A stretch of DNA of 64,000 bases from Streptomyces albicerus (GCF_008905045.1 NZ_VWMY01000005.1:168532-232531), one strand, 5' to 3'. Counted from the first letter of the stretch, positions 44,840 through 55,228 are shown. Numbers and translations: made by a program. The notes: generated from the letters alone by a model not told the origin.

Positions 44840-45290
44840 TCAGTCCCGAAGGCCTTTGACCATGACCGCGTACACCGGGGGGTCGGCGAACGGCTGCTGT
44901 TTGCCGACCTTGGCGTACCCCCATGACTCGTAGAGCGCCTGCACCTTGGGGTGGGTCAGGGCAACCAGGAGTACGGCGAGGTCTTCAGTGCGCTCCTTCA
45001 GCAGGGCTTTGTGGAGGCGTTCGGAGATGCCCTGCTTGCGCCGACTCGGGCGCACCATCACCTCGGACACGGCGTAGGTGGAGGAGTAGCCGTTGTTCGG
45101 CTCGCGGGCCCCACTCGTGATCCGCGGACCGTGGTGTGTCGAAGCCCAGTACCTCCGAACCGCTGCCCACACGGGCGGCCGCGTACGGCAGTCCCGGGTA
45201 TCCGTCCCGAAGAACCGGCCGCACTGCTTCCTCGTACAGGATCTTGGACAGCTCGATGCCGGGCAGGAACTCGGCGTCGGAGATCGTCAT
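44840..45290 (-). pseudogene. GNAT acetyltransferase with a frameshift
   Basis: The N-terminal frame reads 'ISDAEFLPGIELSKILYEEAV' and 'GSEVLGFDT' from ATG 45290. A one-base shift near 45135 moves the reading to 'GYSSTYAVSEVMVRPSRRKQG' and 'LHKALLKER' and on to the stop at 44840. The Q/RxxGx(G/A) acetyl-CoA loop is in the second frame (RRKQGIS). The two parts together make about 150 residues, the normal length. A sequencing error is possible but decay fits the setting. Confidence 0.7.
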
Positions 45291-45330
45291 GACTCAACTG
45301 TGCTGGACGCTCTCCCATCGAGACCAGCGG

Positions 45331-46113
45331 TTATTGTGCGCCGCCCTGGCGAAGCAGCAATTGGGCGAGAGCGACGGCTCCGATGGTGACGATGAGGGTC
45401 CGTAGGACCGCGGCGCTGACGCGGCGGCCCACGGCGGCCCCTAGCTGGGCCCCGAGCGCGGAACCGGACGCGATCAGTGCGACGGCTGTCCAGTCGAAGT
45501 CCGCGACGAAGAGGAAGAAGACCGCGGCGACCGTGTTGACGACAGCGACGAGGACGTTCTTGATGGCATTCAGGCGTTGCAGGGTCTCGTCCAGGAGCAT
45601 CCCCATCAGGGATATGTAGATGATTCCCTGCGCGGCGGCGAAGTAGCCGCCGTAGACGCTGGCGAGGGTCAGACCGGTGAACAGCAGCGGGCCGCCGTCA
45701 CGGCGGGCGGGCCCGCCCGCCGACGCGCGGCGGCCGCGCAGGATCTTGCTGATCAGCGGCTGGAAGGCGACCAGTACGAGGGCGAGCCCCACCATGACCG
45801 GCACGATCGTCTCGAACGCCGTCGCGGGCAGGGCCACCAGGAGCGACGCGCCCGTGAGGCCGCCCAGCAGCGCGCCGACGCTCAGTTTCAGGATGCGCGG
45901 GCCCTGACCGCTGAGCTCCTTGCGGTAGCCGAAGGCCCCGCTGACGGCGCCGGGGATCAGGCCGAGCGTGTTGGAGACCGTGGCGGTGACGGGTGGCATA
46001 CCGGTGGCGAGCAGCACGGGAAAAGTGATCAGCGTCCCCGAGCCGACGACGGCATTGACGGCACCGGCGCTCACACCGGCGGCGAATACGGCGAGAGCCT
46101 CCACCGGCGTCAC
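45331..46113 (-). CDS. TSUP-family permease (sulfite exporter TauE/SafE)
   Basis: A 260-residue polytopic membrane protein. The repeated TauE motifs are visible: 'GVSAGAVNAVVGSGTLITFPVLLATGMPP', read in two parts, early and 'GGYFAAAQGIIYISLMGMLL' late. About eight helices are seen, the usual number. GTG 46113 or GTG 46104 could start it. Substrates of this family are small organic anions or sulfur compounds; none can be named here. Confidence 0.88.
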   Translation of the reverse strand: MTPVEALAVFAAGVSAGAVNAVVGSGTLITFPVLLATGMPPVTATVSNTLGLIPGAVSGAFGYRKELSGQGPRILKLSVGALLGGLTGASLLVALPATAFETIVPVMVGLALVLVAFQPLISKILRGRRASAGGPARRDGGPLLFTGLTLASVYGGYFAAAQGIIYISLMGMLLDETLQRLNAIKNVLVAVVNTVAAVFFLFVADFDWTAVALIASGSALGAQLGAAVGRRVSAAVLRTLIVTIGAVALAQLLLRQGGAQ

Positions 46114-46306
46114 GCGATGACACCCGCCGCGGCCGGCATCCGCCCTGCCTGCTGTCCTCCGACGCCCGATGACGTGTTCATGGAGCCGACGCTAGACGGT
46201 GCACGCTTCGGCGCCCACCGAACCGTGCGCCCGGTCGGCCGTCCTGGAGGGCGGGGAACACAGATCCGCTCCGGGACCGCGATCCATGAGGCCGTCGAGG
46301 GTGGCG

Positions 46307-46927
46307 TCATTCGAACCGTGATGTGTCGCCCGCTCCCTTGCGTACGATCTCGGCCTCGCCGCTGGAGAAGTCGATGACCGTCGTCGGCTCGGTGCCGCAG
46401 TCGCCGGAGTCGATCACCGCGTCGACGGCGTGATCGAGCCGCTCCTTGATCTCCCAGCCCTGGGTCATCGGTTCCTCCTCGTCGGGGAGGAGCAGGGTGC
46501 TGGACAGGAGCGGCTCGCCGAGTTCGGCGAGCAGGGCCTGGGCGACCACGTGGTCGGGGATGCGCACACCGACCGTCTTCTTCTTGGGATGGAGCAGCTT
46601 GCGCGGCACCTCCCTGGTCGCAGGAAGGATGAAGGTGTAGCTGCCGGGCGTCGACGCCTTGATGGCGCGGAACACATCCTTGTCGATGTGGACGAACTGG
46701 CCGAGCTGCGCGAAGTTCTGGCACACGAGGGTGAAGTGGTGACGGTCGTCGAGATCCCGGATCGCACGGATCCGGTCGATACCGTCACGACTGCCCAGCT
46801 GGCACCCCAGCGCGAAACAGGAGTCCGTGGGGTACACGACGAGCGCACCCGCGCGGATGGAGTCGGCGACCTGACTGATGGTCCGCTGCTGAGGATTTTC
46901 GGGATGAACGTCGAGGTACTTTGCCAC
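46307..46927 (-). CDS. Sua5/YciO/YrdC family protein
   Basis: A 206-residue protein with a YrdC domain: 'RAGALVVYPTDSCFALGC', 'RIRAIRDLDDRHHFTLVCQNFAQLG' (the KxR-like region) and 'STPGSYTFILPAT'. Members make threonylcarbamoyl-AMP for tRNA t6A. The order and the short length are nearer to the YciO branch than to the essential TsaC/Sua5, so an accessory role is possible. ATG 46927 is a clear start. It stands alone. Confidence 0.9.
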   Translation of the reverse strand: MAKYLDVHPENPQQRTISQVADSIRAGALVVYPTDSCFALGCQLGSRDGIDRIRAIRDLDDRHHFTLVCQNFAQLGQFVHIDKDVFRAIKASTPGSYTFILPATREVPRKLLHPKKKTVGVRIPDHVVAQALLAELGEPLLSSTLLLPDEEEPMTQGWEIKERLDHAVDAVIDSGDCGTEPTTVIDFSSGEAEIVRKGAGDTSRFE

Positions 46928-47040
46928 CCGTTGAGCTTATGCCCTTGACCGGTGGCGCCGACGCAGGCCTGACGTCGAGTCCGGTTATCCCGCTTCCGGC
47001 GATCCTGCTGATGAAGTGATCCTGCCGAGGAGTCCGTCGC

Positions 47041-47061
47041 GGGGCCCGGGCGCCGGGCCCC
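47041..47061 (-). terminator. Hairpin terminator after sthA
   Basis: GGGGCCCGG (47041-47049) pairs exactly with CCGGGCCCC (47053-47061) around three bases, just beyond the sthA stop. Confidence 0.65.
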
Positions 47062-47083
47062 ACGGTCGGATGCGGTGGCTCGG

Positions 47084-48487
47084 TCAGTCCCTGAGCCGGT
47101 CGATCTGCCGGATCTTGTTGGTCGCGTCCAGGGCGGCGACCTTGTAGGACTCCGCGAGCGTCGGGTAGTTGAACACCGCGTCGACGAGGTAGTCGACAGT
47201 CCCGCCGCAGCCCATCACGGACTGCCCGATGTGGATCAGCTCGGTGGCGCCCGTGCCGAAGCAGTGCACGCCGAGCAGCTTCCGGTCGTCGGGGGAGACC
47301 AGCAGCTTGAGCATGCCGTGCGAGTCGCCGATGATCTGGCCCCGGGCCAGTTCGCGGTAGCGGGAGATACCGACCTCGAACGGCACGCAGTCCTCGGTGA
47401 GTTGGTCCTCGGTCTTCCCGATGAAGCTGATCTCCGGGATGGTGTAGATGCCGATCGGCTGGAGGTCGTGCATCCGGTTCACCGGCTCGCCGAACGCGTG
47501 GTACGTCGCCGTGCGGCCCTGCTCCATCGAGGTCGCGGCCAGTGCCGGGAAGCCGATGACGTCGCCGACGGCGTAGATGTGCGGCACTTCGGTGCGGTAG
47601 TGCTCGTCGACCTTGATCCGGCCGCGCTTGTCGGCGGACAGGCCCGCCTTGTCCAGGTCGAGGTCGTCGGTGAGGCCCTGTCGGCCCGCCGAGTACATGA
47701 CGGCGTCGGCGGGGATCTTCTTGCCGCTCTCCAGGATGGTGAGGGTGCCCCGGGAGTGACGTTCGACCGCGGCGACGGTCTCCCCGAAGCGGAAGGTGAC
47801 GGCCAGGTCCCGCAGGTGGTACTTGAGTGACTCGATCACCTCGACATCGCAGAAGTCGAGCATCCCCGGCCGCTGTTCGACCACCGTGATCTTGCTGCCG
47901 AGGGCGGCGAACATGGAGGCGTACTCCATGCCGATCACGCCGGCGCCGACGATGACCATGGAGCGCGGCACCCGCTCCAGGTTGAGAACGTTGTCGGAGT
48001 CCAGGATCGTGTGCTCGTCGAACTCGACGGTCGCGGGCCTGGCGGGGCGGGTGCCGGTGGCGATGATGATGTTGTCGGCGGTCAACAGTCGTTCGTGGCC
48101 GGTCACTTCACGCAGCGCGACGGTGTGGTCGTCGATGAAGCGGCCGGTGCCGGCGAAGAGGGAGACGTGGTTGCGGGAGAGCTGGTTGCGGATGACGTCG
48201 ACCTCGCGGCCGACCACGTGCTGGGTGCGCGCGGTCAGGTCGCTGACGGTGATGTCCTCCTTGAGGCGGTAGCTCTGGCCGTACAGATCGCGCTGCGTGA
48301 GGCCGGTGAGATAGAGGACCGCCTCGCGCAGGGTCTTGGAGGGGATGGTCCCGGTGTGGATGGACACCCCACCGACCATGTCGGGACGGTCGATGACGGC
48401 GACCCGGCGGCCCAGCTTGGCCGCGGCGATGGCAGCCTTCTGGCCGCCCGGACCCGATCCGATGACGAGCATGTCGAAGTCTGGCAC
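47084..48487 (-). CDS. sthA: Soluble pyridine nucleotide transhydrogenase
   Basis: A 467-residue flavoprotein. '[21 protein letters not shown]' binds FAD, and the second dinucleotide site is '[20 protein letters not shown]'. The segment '[18 protein letters not shown]' lacks the redox cysteine pair of lipoamide dehydrogenase, which is diagnostic for SthA. It exchanges hydride between NADPH and NAD in the cytoplasm. GTG 48487 fits the family; ATG 48472 is possible. GGAGG touches the GTG. Confidence 0.93.
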   Translation of the reverse strand: MPDFDMLVIGSGPGGQKAAIAAAKLGRRVAVIDRPDMVGGVSIHTGTIPSKTLREAVLYLTGLTQRDLYGQSYRLKEDITVSDLTARTQHVVGREVDVIRNQLSRNHVSLFAGTGRFIDDHTVALREVTGHERLLTADNIIIATGTRPARPATVEFDEHTILDSDNVLNLERVPRSMVIVGAGVIGMEYASMFAALGSKITVVEQRPGMLDFCDVEVIESLKYHLRDLAVTFRFGETVAAVERHSRGTLTILESGKKIPADAVMYSAGRQGLTDDLDLDKAGLSADKRGRIKVDEHYRTEVPHIYAVGDVIGFPALAATSMEQGRTATYHAFGEPVNRMHDLQPIGIYTIPEISFIGKTEDQLTEDCVPFEVGISRYRELARGQIIGDSHGMLKLLVSPDDRKLLGVHCFGTGATELIHIGQSVMGCGGTVDYLVDAVFNYPTLAESYKVAALDATNKIRQIDRLRD

Positions 48488-48551
48488 CCTCCGAAGTCTG
48501 TCAGCCCGAGGCTCTCGCCCGAAAGGGTGAACGGGCCTCAGTTGGTGCCGC

Positions 48552-51215
48552 TCACTGGAAATCGACCAGCTCCTGCCGGGTGCGCAGCGTCCAGGGATGC
48601 TCCTCGCCCAGATACCGGAGGCGGTCCTGGAGGATCGTCCGCAGCAGCCGGACGGCACGCGCCCGGTCGCCGGCCTCGCCGACGCACCGGGCATGGGCGT
48701 TGCGGCTGCCCAAGGTGGCGGGATGGTCGTCACCGAGGACGCGGGCCCGGTCCTGTACGAGGATTTCCAGCAGGTCGGCCGCTTCGGCGGCGCGGCCGGT
48801 GCTTCCCAGACAGCGCGCGTGGCCGCTGCGGGCGGCCAGCGTGTGCGGGTGATCGTCGCCGAGGACCGGCCGGCAGTCGTCGACCAGTTGCGCGTACAGC
48901 TCGACGGCCTCCTGGACCTGGCCGCGGCGGCCCGTGCTCCGGGCATGGGCGGCCCGGATGGCGAACAGATGCGGATGGCCTTCGTCGAGCACGGAACGGC
49001 TGTCGGTGAGGAGTTCGTCGAGCAGCCGGGCGGCCTGGTCGGGATCACCGGCCTCACCGGTGAAGAAGGCCCGGTAGCGCCGCCACACCAGGGCAACTGG
49101 CGTGCGGGAGCCGTGCGTTCCGCCGTCCCGCGCGCCGTCCCCGTTCGCGTCGGCGAGCAGTTCGGTGAGAAGAACGGCCGCCCTGGCGGGGTCCCCGGAC
49201 TCACCGAGGAAGCGCGCGTGCCCGTGCCGAGCGGCGACGGTGTCGGGATGGTCCGCGTCGAGGACCTGGAGACAGTCCTGGATCAGCTCCTCGAACAACG
49301 CGGCGGCCTGCGCGGCATGTCCGGACTCACCCAGGAAGTGGGCATGGTGGCGGCGGTTGTTGAGCGTGTAGGGGTGGTACGGGCCCTGCGTACGGGTGCG
49401 GTCGGCGACCAGGCTCTCGAAGAGCCGGGCGGCATGCGCAGGGCGGCCCGCGTCGCCCAGCAGATAGGCATGGCCGTACCGCGTGCTGAGGGTGTGCGGA
49501 TGGTCGGCGCCCAGCAACCGGGTGCGGTCGGCGAGCACGGCCTCGAACTCGGCGAGCGCCGGGCCGATCCGGCCGGATTCGCCGAGGAACAGGGCAAGGT
49601 TGTTACGGCTGTTCAGGGTGTGGGAGTGGTCGGCGCCCAGGACGCGCACCCGGTCGGCGACGACGCCGCGCAGCAGATCCACCGCCTCCGCGGGGCGGCC
49701 GGCCATGCCCACATACCGGGCGTAGGCGTTCCGGTTCTCCAGCGTCTCGCGGGCGTCCGGGCCCAGCTCGCTCGTCGACTCGGACACCAACTCCTCGTAC
49801 AGGGCTGCGGCCCGCGCGGGGTTGCCCGCCTCGCCCACACAGGTCGCGTACCACTGCCGGGGCAGCCGTCCGCGGTCCAGGCCCGCCTTCTCGAACGCGG
49901 CCATGGCGTGCGAGAGGTCTCCGCGCTGATAGGCGGTGGTGCCGATGTTGAGCGCTTCCGTGGCGCCCGCGTGCTCGATGAGGGTCTCCCAGATCGCGGC
50001 CGGGATGCGCGGCGGAGGGACCTGCTCGTCGAGCGTGTGGTGAAGGTAGTCGAAGGCCTGGTGGTGGTCTCCGTCGTGGGGCAGCAGCAGGCTGGAGGTG
50101 GCGTGCAGCGGCTCGGTCGCCCAGGTCAGCGCGTCCTCCCAGGACTCCGGCCGCAGCGCCGTCCCGCCGCGCCGCTCCAGATACCCCTCGTGCATCCGGC
50201 GCAGGACCTCTGCCGGCAGCGGCTGGTGGTAGCCCACGCGACGGGCGTCCGCGGCGGCCGCCACCAGCGCGGCGGCCCGCGGATGGGTGCCGGTCGACCA
50301 GGCGTTGTGCCACTCGTCGAGCAACTGCGGTGCGGCGGCCAGGTATTCGGCCACCCCGTGCCCGTCCCGGCCGGCCCCGTTGACCGCCGCCCTGATCCGG
50401 GGATCGTCGGCGTGCCACTCGGCGCGGGCGATCTCGGCCGGGCTCCACCTACGGTCGATACGGACGGTCGTGGCCAGCCGGATCACCTCGCGGCCGCCGC
50501 GCAGGACATCGCGCCCCGGCTCGTCGTCGGCTCCGGACCGGGCCCCGAACTTGCCGTGCTGCTGGGCGCTCATCGTCGCCAGGATCACCACCCGGGCGCC
50601 CTCGGCGCCGAGCATCCGCTGCACCTGACCGGCCGTCAGTCCGCCGACGCCCAGGTAGACGTCCAGTTCGTCCAGCCACACCACCGCACGACGCATCCGT
50701 ACGACGAGATCGACCAGCGAAACCATCGACTCCCGGCTGTCGGGGACGACGAGGCGGTACTTGGGAAAGTGCGCCCGCATCACCTCGTACGCGAGCCGCG
50801 ACTTGCCCGCCGTCGACTCGCCGACCAGCAGCACGACCCCCTCACCCGCACTGAGGGCGGCCTCCACCTGCGGCATCATGTCCCGGTCGATGAACGCGGG
50901 AACCCGGCCGAGGCCCGCCGTGCCACCGCCGTTGGGTGCGGCCGGGTGCACGCCGAGCCAGACCGGGTCCCGCGCGTCGGCCACGGTCGGCACGCGACCG
51001 CGCCGCGACAACCGCAGCAGACCGGGCAGCGCCTGCTGCCGCGCCGCGACCCGGTCCAGCGCCTGGCCGCCCGAGGCCGCGGCAGCCCCCGCCGGTCCGG
51101 CGACGGCCGCGCCGGGCGTGCCGAGAAACGCGACGAGCACCGGCCGCGCCACGGCCGACAGCAACCGCACCAGCCCCGCCCCCATCGCCGCGAGCCGCCC
51201 TGCCCGCCATGCCAT
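48552..51215 (-). CDS. P-loop NTPase with C-terminal TPR array
   Basis: An 887-residue protein. Residues about 11-45 are hydrophobic and may anchor it. The NTPase core has Walker A 'GESTAGKS' (132-139) and Walker B 'AVVWLDELD' (177-185). From about 460 to the end, kinesin-light-chain-like TPR units of about 42 residues repeat, each with a form of '[12 protein letters not shown]' and '[15 protein letters not shown]'. The plan is like STAND/AAA regulators and conflict NTPases, but no effector domain is seen. ATG 51215 has GGGGGTGG upstream. The function is unknown. Confidence 0.8.
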   Translation of the reverse strand: MAWRAGRLAAMGAGLVRLLSAVARPVLVAFLGTPGAAVAGPAGAAAASGGQALDRVAARQQALPGLLRLSRRGRVPTVADARDPVWLGVHPAAPNGGGTAGLGRVPAFIDRDMMPQVEAALSAGEGVVLLVGESTAGKSRLAYEVMRAHFPKYRLVVPDSRESMVSLVDLVVRMRRAVVWLDELDVYLGVGGLTAGQVQRMLGAEGARVVILATMSAQQHGKFGARSGADDEPGRDVLRGGREVIRLATTVRIDRRWSPAEIARAEWHADDPRIRAAVNGAGRDGHGVAEYLAAAPQLLDEWHNAWSTGTHPRAAALVAAAADARRVGYHQPLPAEVLRRMHEGYLERRGGTALRPESWEDALTWATEPLHATSSLLLPHDGDHHQAFDYLHHTLDEQVPPPRIPAAIWETLIEHAGATEALNIGTTAYQRGDLSHAMAAFEKAGLDRGRLPRQWYATCVGEAGNPARAAALYEELVSESTSELGPDARETLENRNAYARYVGMAGRPAEAVDLLRGVVADRVRVLGADHSHTLNSRNNLALFLGESGRIGPALAEFEAVLADRTRLLGADHPHTLSTRYGHAYLLGDAGRPAHAARLFESLVADRTRTQGPYHPYTLNNRRHHAHFLGESGHAAQAAALFEELIQDCLQVLDADHPDTVAARHGHARFLGESGDPARAAVLLTELLADANGDGARDGGTHGSRTPVALVWRRYRAFFTGEAGDPDQAARLLDELLTDSRSVLDEGHPHLFAIRAAHARSTGRRGQVQEAVELYAQLVDDCRPVLGDDHPHTLAARSGHARCLGSTGRAAEAADLLEILVQDRARVLGDDHPATLGSRNAHARCVGEAGDRARAVRLLRTILQDRLRYLGEEHPWTLRTRQELVDFQ

Positions 51216-51323
51216 GTCACCACCCCCGTGCGGCTGTTGACCCTCCTGTTCCCGCTCGAAGGGCCGGTGTACCCACACGAGCGGTCGCCAGGACGGTCAA
51301 CATCTCGCACGCCACCGTGTCCG

Positions 51324-51358
51324 GCGGGGAGGAGCAACCGGATGCCCTTCCTCCCCGC
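51324..51358 (-). terminator. Hairpin downstream of the lipoprotein gene
   Basis: GCGGGGAGGA (51324-51333) pairs exactly with TCCTCCCCGC (51349-51358). It follows the stop at 51374 on the minus strand. Confidence 0.6.
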
Positions 51359-51373
51359 GGACGGTCAAAAGCC

Positions 51374-51976
51374 TTACTGGTTGGGGAACTTCCAGATGTA
51401 GGGCTCGCCGTCCTCCTCCGACCAGTGGACCTCGAGGGACTTCGCGTTCGCGGGCACCAGGTACGACTCGCAGAAGGTGTGGCTCTCGCCCGTCTTCCAG
51501 CTTTCGACGTCGTACGGGTCCTCGCAGCCCGGTGCGTCGTCGGCGGAGCCGAGAAGCAGCGTGCCGCGCTGTCCGTCGGCCCAGATGGTGGTGCCGTCGC
51601 CCGCGTCGGAGTCGGTCGAGAGTGCGGGGCCGGCCTTGTGCGTGTACTTCACGTGGGCGACCGCGAGTGCCATGCCCTTGGCGTCCGCCTTGTCCTGGAC
51701 CAGCTTCGCGGCCTCGGCCTCGGTGCCGAGATCCACCTTCTGCGCGGTGATCTCGTAGGTCACCGTGCCGTCCTCTTCCTCGACCTTCCCCGTGGCGCTC
51801 TCGCCGGTGGCCAGCTCGCCCCCGGAAGCCGCCTTGGCCTGTGATGCGGTGGCCTTGGGCTCGGGGGACTTCTTCGCGTCCGCGTCGGCGTCGTCCCCGC
51901 CTCCGCACGCGCTGAGGGTGAGCGCGAGGACGGCGGCGGGTGCGACGGCGCGCAGCGCGGTTTTGTGGCGCAGCAA
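51374..51976 (-). CDS. Secreted lipoprotein (DUF4352-like size), TTG start
   Basis: A 200-residue lipoprotein. The signal 'VAPAAVLALTLSAC' gives the lipidated Cys at about 24. After a low-complexity Asp/Lys/Ala stretch, the mature domain has beta strands, 'TVTYEITAQKVDLG', and ends 'WSEEDGEPYIWKFPNQ'. There is no ATG or GTG at the right place; TTG 51976 has AAGGAG four bases upstream and begins the natural signal peptide. The domain is similar in plan to DUF4352/immunoglobulin-like proteins, without a known role. Confidence 0.78.
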   Translation of the reverse strand: MLRHKTALRAVAPAAVLALTLSACGGGDDADADAKKSPEPKATASQAKAASGGELATGESATGKVEEEDGTVTYEITAQKVDLGTEAEAAKLVQDKADAKGMALAVAHVKYTHKAGPALSTDSDAGDGTTIWADGQRGTLLLGSADDAPGCEDPYDVESWKTGESHTFCESYLVPANAKSLEVHWSEEDGEPYIWKFPNQ

Positions 51977-52130
51977 GACAGGCTCCTTGGAGTGAAGGGT
52001 GTGAGGGTGGGACCCCCGGATGCCGGTGGGGGCGCGGCCTCGCGGGCTGCGGTCAACACCTTCCGGGCATGGGCGAGTTCGCACTCTTTGCAGGAGCGCG
52101 GTCGCTGATCCGCCTGCGATCTTGGTGCAC

Positions 52131-52165
52131 CACAATGCATAGTGTCAACAAACGTGAACATTGTG
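52131..52165. promoter_or_regulatory. Inverted repeat near the lipoprotein promoter
   Basis: CACAATG (52131-52137) and CATTGTG (52159-52165) flank 21 AT-rich bases that contain TTGACA on the minus strand. A regulator may bind here for the lipoprotein gene. Confidence 0.4.
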
Positions 52166-52253
52166 TGATGTGCGCAGACATGAATGACCGGCCGGTGGCC
52201 GCGCGAGGTAAAGGTCGCGGGGCAGCCACCGGCCGGTACGGGTGCAGGTGCTG

Positions 52254-52445
52254 TTACACCATGGGGCGAGGGTCTCCGGTGCCCGGGCCGCCCTGCTGCT
52301 CGATCTGCTCCTTGAGTCGACGGGCCTTGTCCTTCAGCCGCTGACGCTCATCCGGGTCGGTGGCACGCTCCGCGGCCTGTTCCATCTCCTGCGCCTTCTG
52401 GCGCATCTGCTGGGCACGGCCGCCGGACTCGCCTGCAACGCTCAT
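52254..52445 (-). CDS. Small DUF6381-type protein
   Basis: A 63-residue, highly charged helical protein beginning 'MSVAGESGGRAQQMRQKA' with 'ERQRLKDKARRLKEQIEQQ'. It matches the small DUF6381 group of Streptomyces. GGAG precedes ATG 52445; ATG 52451 is possible. The function is unknown; a coiled-coil or nucleic-acid-binding protein is possible. Confidence 0.75.
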   Translation of the reverse strand: MSVAGESGGRAQQMRQKAQEMEQAAERATDPDERQRLKDKARRLKEQIEQQGGPGTGDPRPMV

Positions 52446-52601
52446 GATCACTCCTTGGGTGATGGGGGAGAGCGGGCCACATCAGCGAAACAGCGCTGCC
52501 GCACTCTCGCATCTCGAACGATCACCCAGCGTTATCCGCGCAGCTCCTGGAGGGCAGCGGGCGTCCCGGAAAGCGGATGCCGCCGCCCGCCGGTTCACGG
52601 G

Positions 52602-53456
52602 TCAAGCGCGCGCCTCGCCGCCTGACGTTCGGGCGGTGAACAACAGGTACTCCCACTCCATGGCCGTGCTGCCCGCCCCCTGGTCGTAACGCCGGGCGAG
52701 CTCGGCGAGGTCGCGGTCCAGCGCGGCCGTGCGGGCGGGGTCATCGGCGACGGCTCGGTAGGCGGCGATGGTCGGGCCGTAACGCGCCTTGAAGTAGTCG
52801 CGGAACTCCTCAGGGCTCTTGAACCGATCGATGAGCACGGTCTGCTTACGTGCCTCGATGTCCGTGACCCGGTCACGGAGCAGGGCGCGGACGTGGTCCG
52901 CGTCTCCCCACAGGGGAGGGGGCTGAGCGCCCGGCGGGGGCGGCGGCGCGTAGGGCTTCATCGTGGCGAGCATCTGGCCGAGGAAGCCCTCGGGCGTCCA
53001 GCTGATCAGGCCGATCGTGCCACCCGGGCGGCAGACGCGTACCAGTTCGTCGGCGGCGGCCTGGTGATGCGGGGCGAACATGACCCCGACGCAGGACAGC
53101 ACCGTGTCGAACTCGCCATCCGTGAACGGCAACGCCTCGGCGTCGGCCTGGCGCCAGTCCACTTCGACGCCGCGCTGCGCGGCGATGCGCCGCCCGGCCT
53201 CGAACAGCTCCGGAGTCAGGTCACTGGCCACCACGCGCGCCCCGGCCATCGCGGCGGGAATCGCGGCGTTGCCCGAGCCGGCCGCGACGTCCAGCACCCG
53301 GTCACCGGACTGCACGTCACACGCCTCGACCAGCACCGCACCCAGCTCGGGGATGATCTCGGCGGCCACGGCAGGGTAGTCACCTTGTGCCCACATCGTC
53401 CGGTGCCTGGCCTTCAGGGCACGGTCAACCTCGATCGCGTCGGTCAGTTCGCTCAC
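52602..53456 (-). CDS. SAM-dependent methyltransferase (UbiE-like)
   Basis: A 284-residue class I methyltransferase. 'DRVLDVAAGSGNAAIPAAMAG' is motif I, 'VDWRQADAEALPFTDGEFD' motif II and 'VCRPGGTIGLISWTPEGF' motif III. The C-terminus 'AMEWEYLLFTAR' is typical. GTG 53456 has AAGGAG upstream. It is divergent from the HxlR gene, so the two may be functionally linked. The substrate is unknown. Confidence 0.9.
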   Translation of the reverse strand: MSELTDAIEVDRALKARHRTMWAQGDYPAVAAEIIPELGAVLVEACDVQSGDRVLDVAAGSGNAAIPAAMAGARVVASDLTPELFEAGRRIAAQRGVEVDWRQADAEALPFTDGEFDTVLSCVGVMFAPHHQAAADELVRVCRPGGTIGLISWTPEGFLGQMLATMKPYAPPPPPGAQPPPLWGDADHVRALLRDRVTDIEARKQTVLIDRFKSPEEFRDYFKARYGPTIAAYRAVADDPARTAALDRDLAELARRYDQGAGSTAMEWEYLLFTARTSGGEARA

Positions 53457-53664
53457 GACAGCACTCCTTCCAGACACTTGTGAGGCACTCGCAGGCAGCA
53501 CGATGAGGGTGTGAGAACGACGAACTCGGTCTGCCACGGAGCAGAGCCTAGGAACGCGGTAGGCCGCCTCCTAGTCCCAGATCTGTACCGGAGCGTCGGC
53601 ATTCGACACCGTCAGTTCGCCACTGGGCTGGTTTGTCCGGCGGTGGGGACATACTCTGCGCGGC

Positions 53665-54360
53665 ATGGGGTCCTCGTATCGCCAGTTCTGCCCTGTCGCC
53701 AAGGCGATGGAGCTGCTCGACGAGCGCTGGACGCTGCTCATCGTCCGTGAACTCGTCCTCGGCAGCCGACGTTTCAACGAGCTGCGCCGCGGCGTGCCGC
53801 GCATGTCTCCCACGCTGCTGTCCAAGCGGCTGCACCAACTCGTGCGGGCCGGCGTCGTGGAGAAGCAGACCGACGGCCGAGAGGTGCAGTACGTCCTGAC
53901 CGCGGCCGGACTCGAGCTGCGACCGGTGATCGAGGCACTCGGCGTCTGGGGCACCCGCTGGATCGGAGAGATCGGCGACCAGGACCTCGATCCGAAACTG
54001 CTGCTGTGGGACCTGCACCGAAACGTCGTCCGTGACGCCGTCCCCGACGGGCGGACGGTGGTCCGGTTCAGCTTCCCGGACGTGCCCACGGGCACTCGGG
54101 ACTGGTGGCTGGTGATCACACCCGACGACACCGACGTCTGCGACGTGGACCCCGGCTACGCGGTGACGGTAACGGTGACCGCCGGCCTGCGCCGCATGAT
54201 CGAAGTCTGGCGCGGGGACCTCAGCTGGTCCGAGGCCATGCGCGTGGGCGCGCTCAAGGTGGACGGCCCGGAGGCGCTGCGCCGCGCGGTGCCGGGATGG
54301 TTCACGCTGTCGGCGTTCGCCGCGGTGCCCCGACCCGCCGCGATCACGACGGACTCGTAG
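53665..54360 (+). CDS. HxlR-family regulator with SCP2-like domain
   Basis: A 231-residue regulator. The winged helix (1-100) is 'CPVAKAMELLDERWTLLIVRELVLG' and 'RRGVPRMSPTLLSKRLHQL', with the HxlR Cys at about 9. The C-terminal part ('WWLVITPDDTDVCDVDPGYAV') looks like an SCP2/sterol-carrier-type ligand domain, common in actinobacterial HxlR proteins. ATG 53665 is clear. It is divergent from the methyltransferase gene. Confidence 0.88.
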   Translation: MGSSYRQFCPVAKAMELLDERWTLLIVRELVLGSRRFNELRRGVPRMSPTLLSKRLHQLVRAGVVEKQTDGREVQYVLTAAGLELRPVIEALGVWGTRWIGEIGDQDLDPKLLLWDLHRNVVRDAVPDGRTVVRFSFPDVPTGTRDWWLVITPDDTDVCDVDPGYAVTVTVTAGLRRMIEVWRGDLSWSEAMRVGALKVDGPEALRRAVPGWFTLSAFAAVPRPAAITTDS

Positions 54361-54534
54361 CGAACGCGCCGACGGGCGGTAGCTCATAGGCGCATCCCTC
54401 ATCGGCCATGACTTGCAACCTGGAGCGGGGCCACGACCGGGCGATGGGCGGGCCGGTGGCGGCGGACGGCGGACAGCAGGCAGCGGGTGATGTGGTGTCG
54501 CGGCCGTGAGGCGTCACCGTTCGGCATGGCATCG

Positions 54535-54555
54535 CGATACGGCGTATCGTACGAT
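54535..54555 (+). promoter_or_regulatory. Candidate TetR operator over a leaderless promoter
   Basis: CGATAC (54535-54540), three bases, GTATCG (54544-54549): a perfect 6-3-6 palindrome directly followed by the -10-like TACGAT (54550-54555), eight bases before ATG 54563. Confidence 0.5.
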
Positions 54556-54562
54556 GACTCTC

Positions 54563-55228
54563 ATGCCGCGGCACTCTCCTTCCCTCGACCGTGCGACCCC
54601 TGAGCGCATCGCCGAGACCGCCCTCCTCCTGGTCGACGAGGGCGGTCCCGAAGCGTTGACCTTTCGTGCTCTGGCCGCCCGGCTGGACATCTCCCTGGCA
54701 TCCGTCCAGCGCCGCTGCACCGACCTGGCCGGGCTGCTGGACCTGTGCACCGATCACCTGGCCGCCCGCCTGCCCGAGATCGAGCCGGGCACCGACTGGG
54801 CCACCGCCACCGAGACGCGGTTCACCGTCCTCTACCGCGTGCTGGCGGCCCACCCGGGCCTGGTCGCGCTGCGCGGCGCCCGCCCCTGGCTCGGCCCGAA
54901 TCTGCTGGCACGCCTGGTCGAGCCGCAGCTCGCCGACAGCCTCGCGGCCGGCATGACCCCCGAAGAGGCGATCACCGCCTACCGGCGGATGTACCTGCTC
55001 ACGCTCGGCAGCGCGAGCTTCGTCGACCATCGCGACCCCAAGGCCGCCCAGGCGGTCACCCGCACCGCGGTGGCCTCGCTCGACCCGGAGGAGTTCCCGG
55101 TGCTGACCGGCAGCCTGGCCGCGATCGTGCCCGCCGTGGTCGACCACGAGGTCTACTACGGCGCACTGCGCCAGCTCATCCACGCCGCCGACCCGGCACG
55201 GTCGGGTGCCGGGAGGAACCAGCAGTGA
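54563..55228 (+). CDS. TetR-family regulator
   Basis: A 221-residue repressor. The HTH reads '[28 protein letters not shown]' (about 28-56), followed by a TetR_C-type ligand domain. I chose ATG 54563 because of the leaderless promoter geometry; ATG 54554 is two codons from it. A perfect palindrome lies just upstream, and autoregulation is likely. The next gene on this strand (threonine aldolase) starts 241 bp later and may be a target. Confidence 0.85.
   Translation: MPRHSPSLDRATPERIAETALLLVDEGGPEALTFRALAARLDISLASVQRRCTDLAGLLDLCTDHLAARLPEIEPGTDWATATETRFTVLYRVLAAHPGLVALRGARPWLGPNLLARLVEPQLADSLAAGMTPEEAITAYRRMYLLTLGSASFVDHRDPKAAQAVTRTAVASLDPEEFPVLTGSLAAIVPAVVDHEVYYGALRQLIHAADPARSGAGRNQQ

Noticed and set aside
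48597..51401. A 934-codon plus-strand frame opposite the P-loop/TPR gene
   Set aside because: It shows no domain; its repeats mirror the TPR repeats on the other strand.
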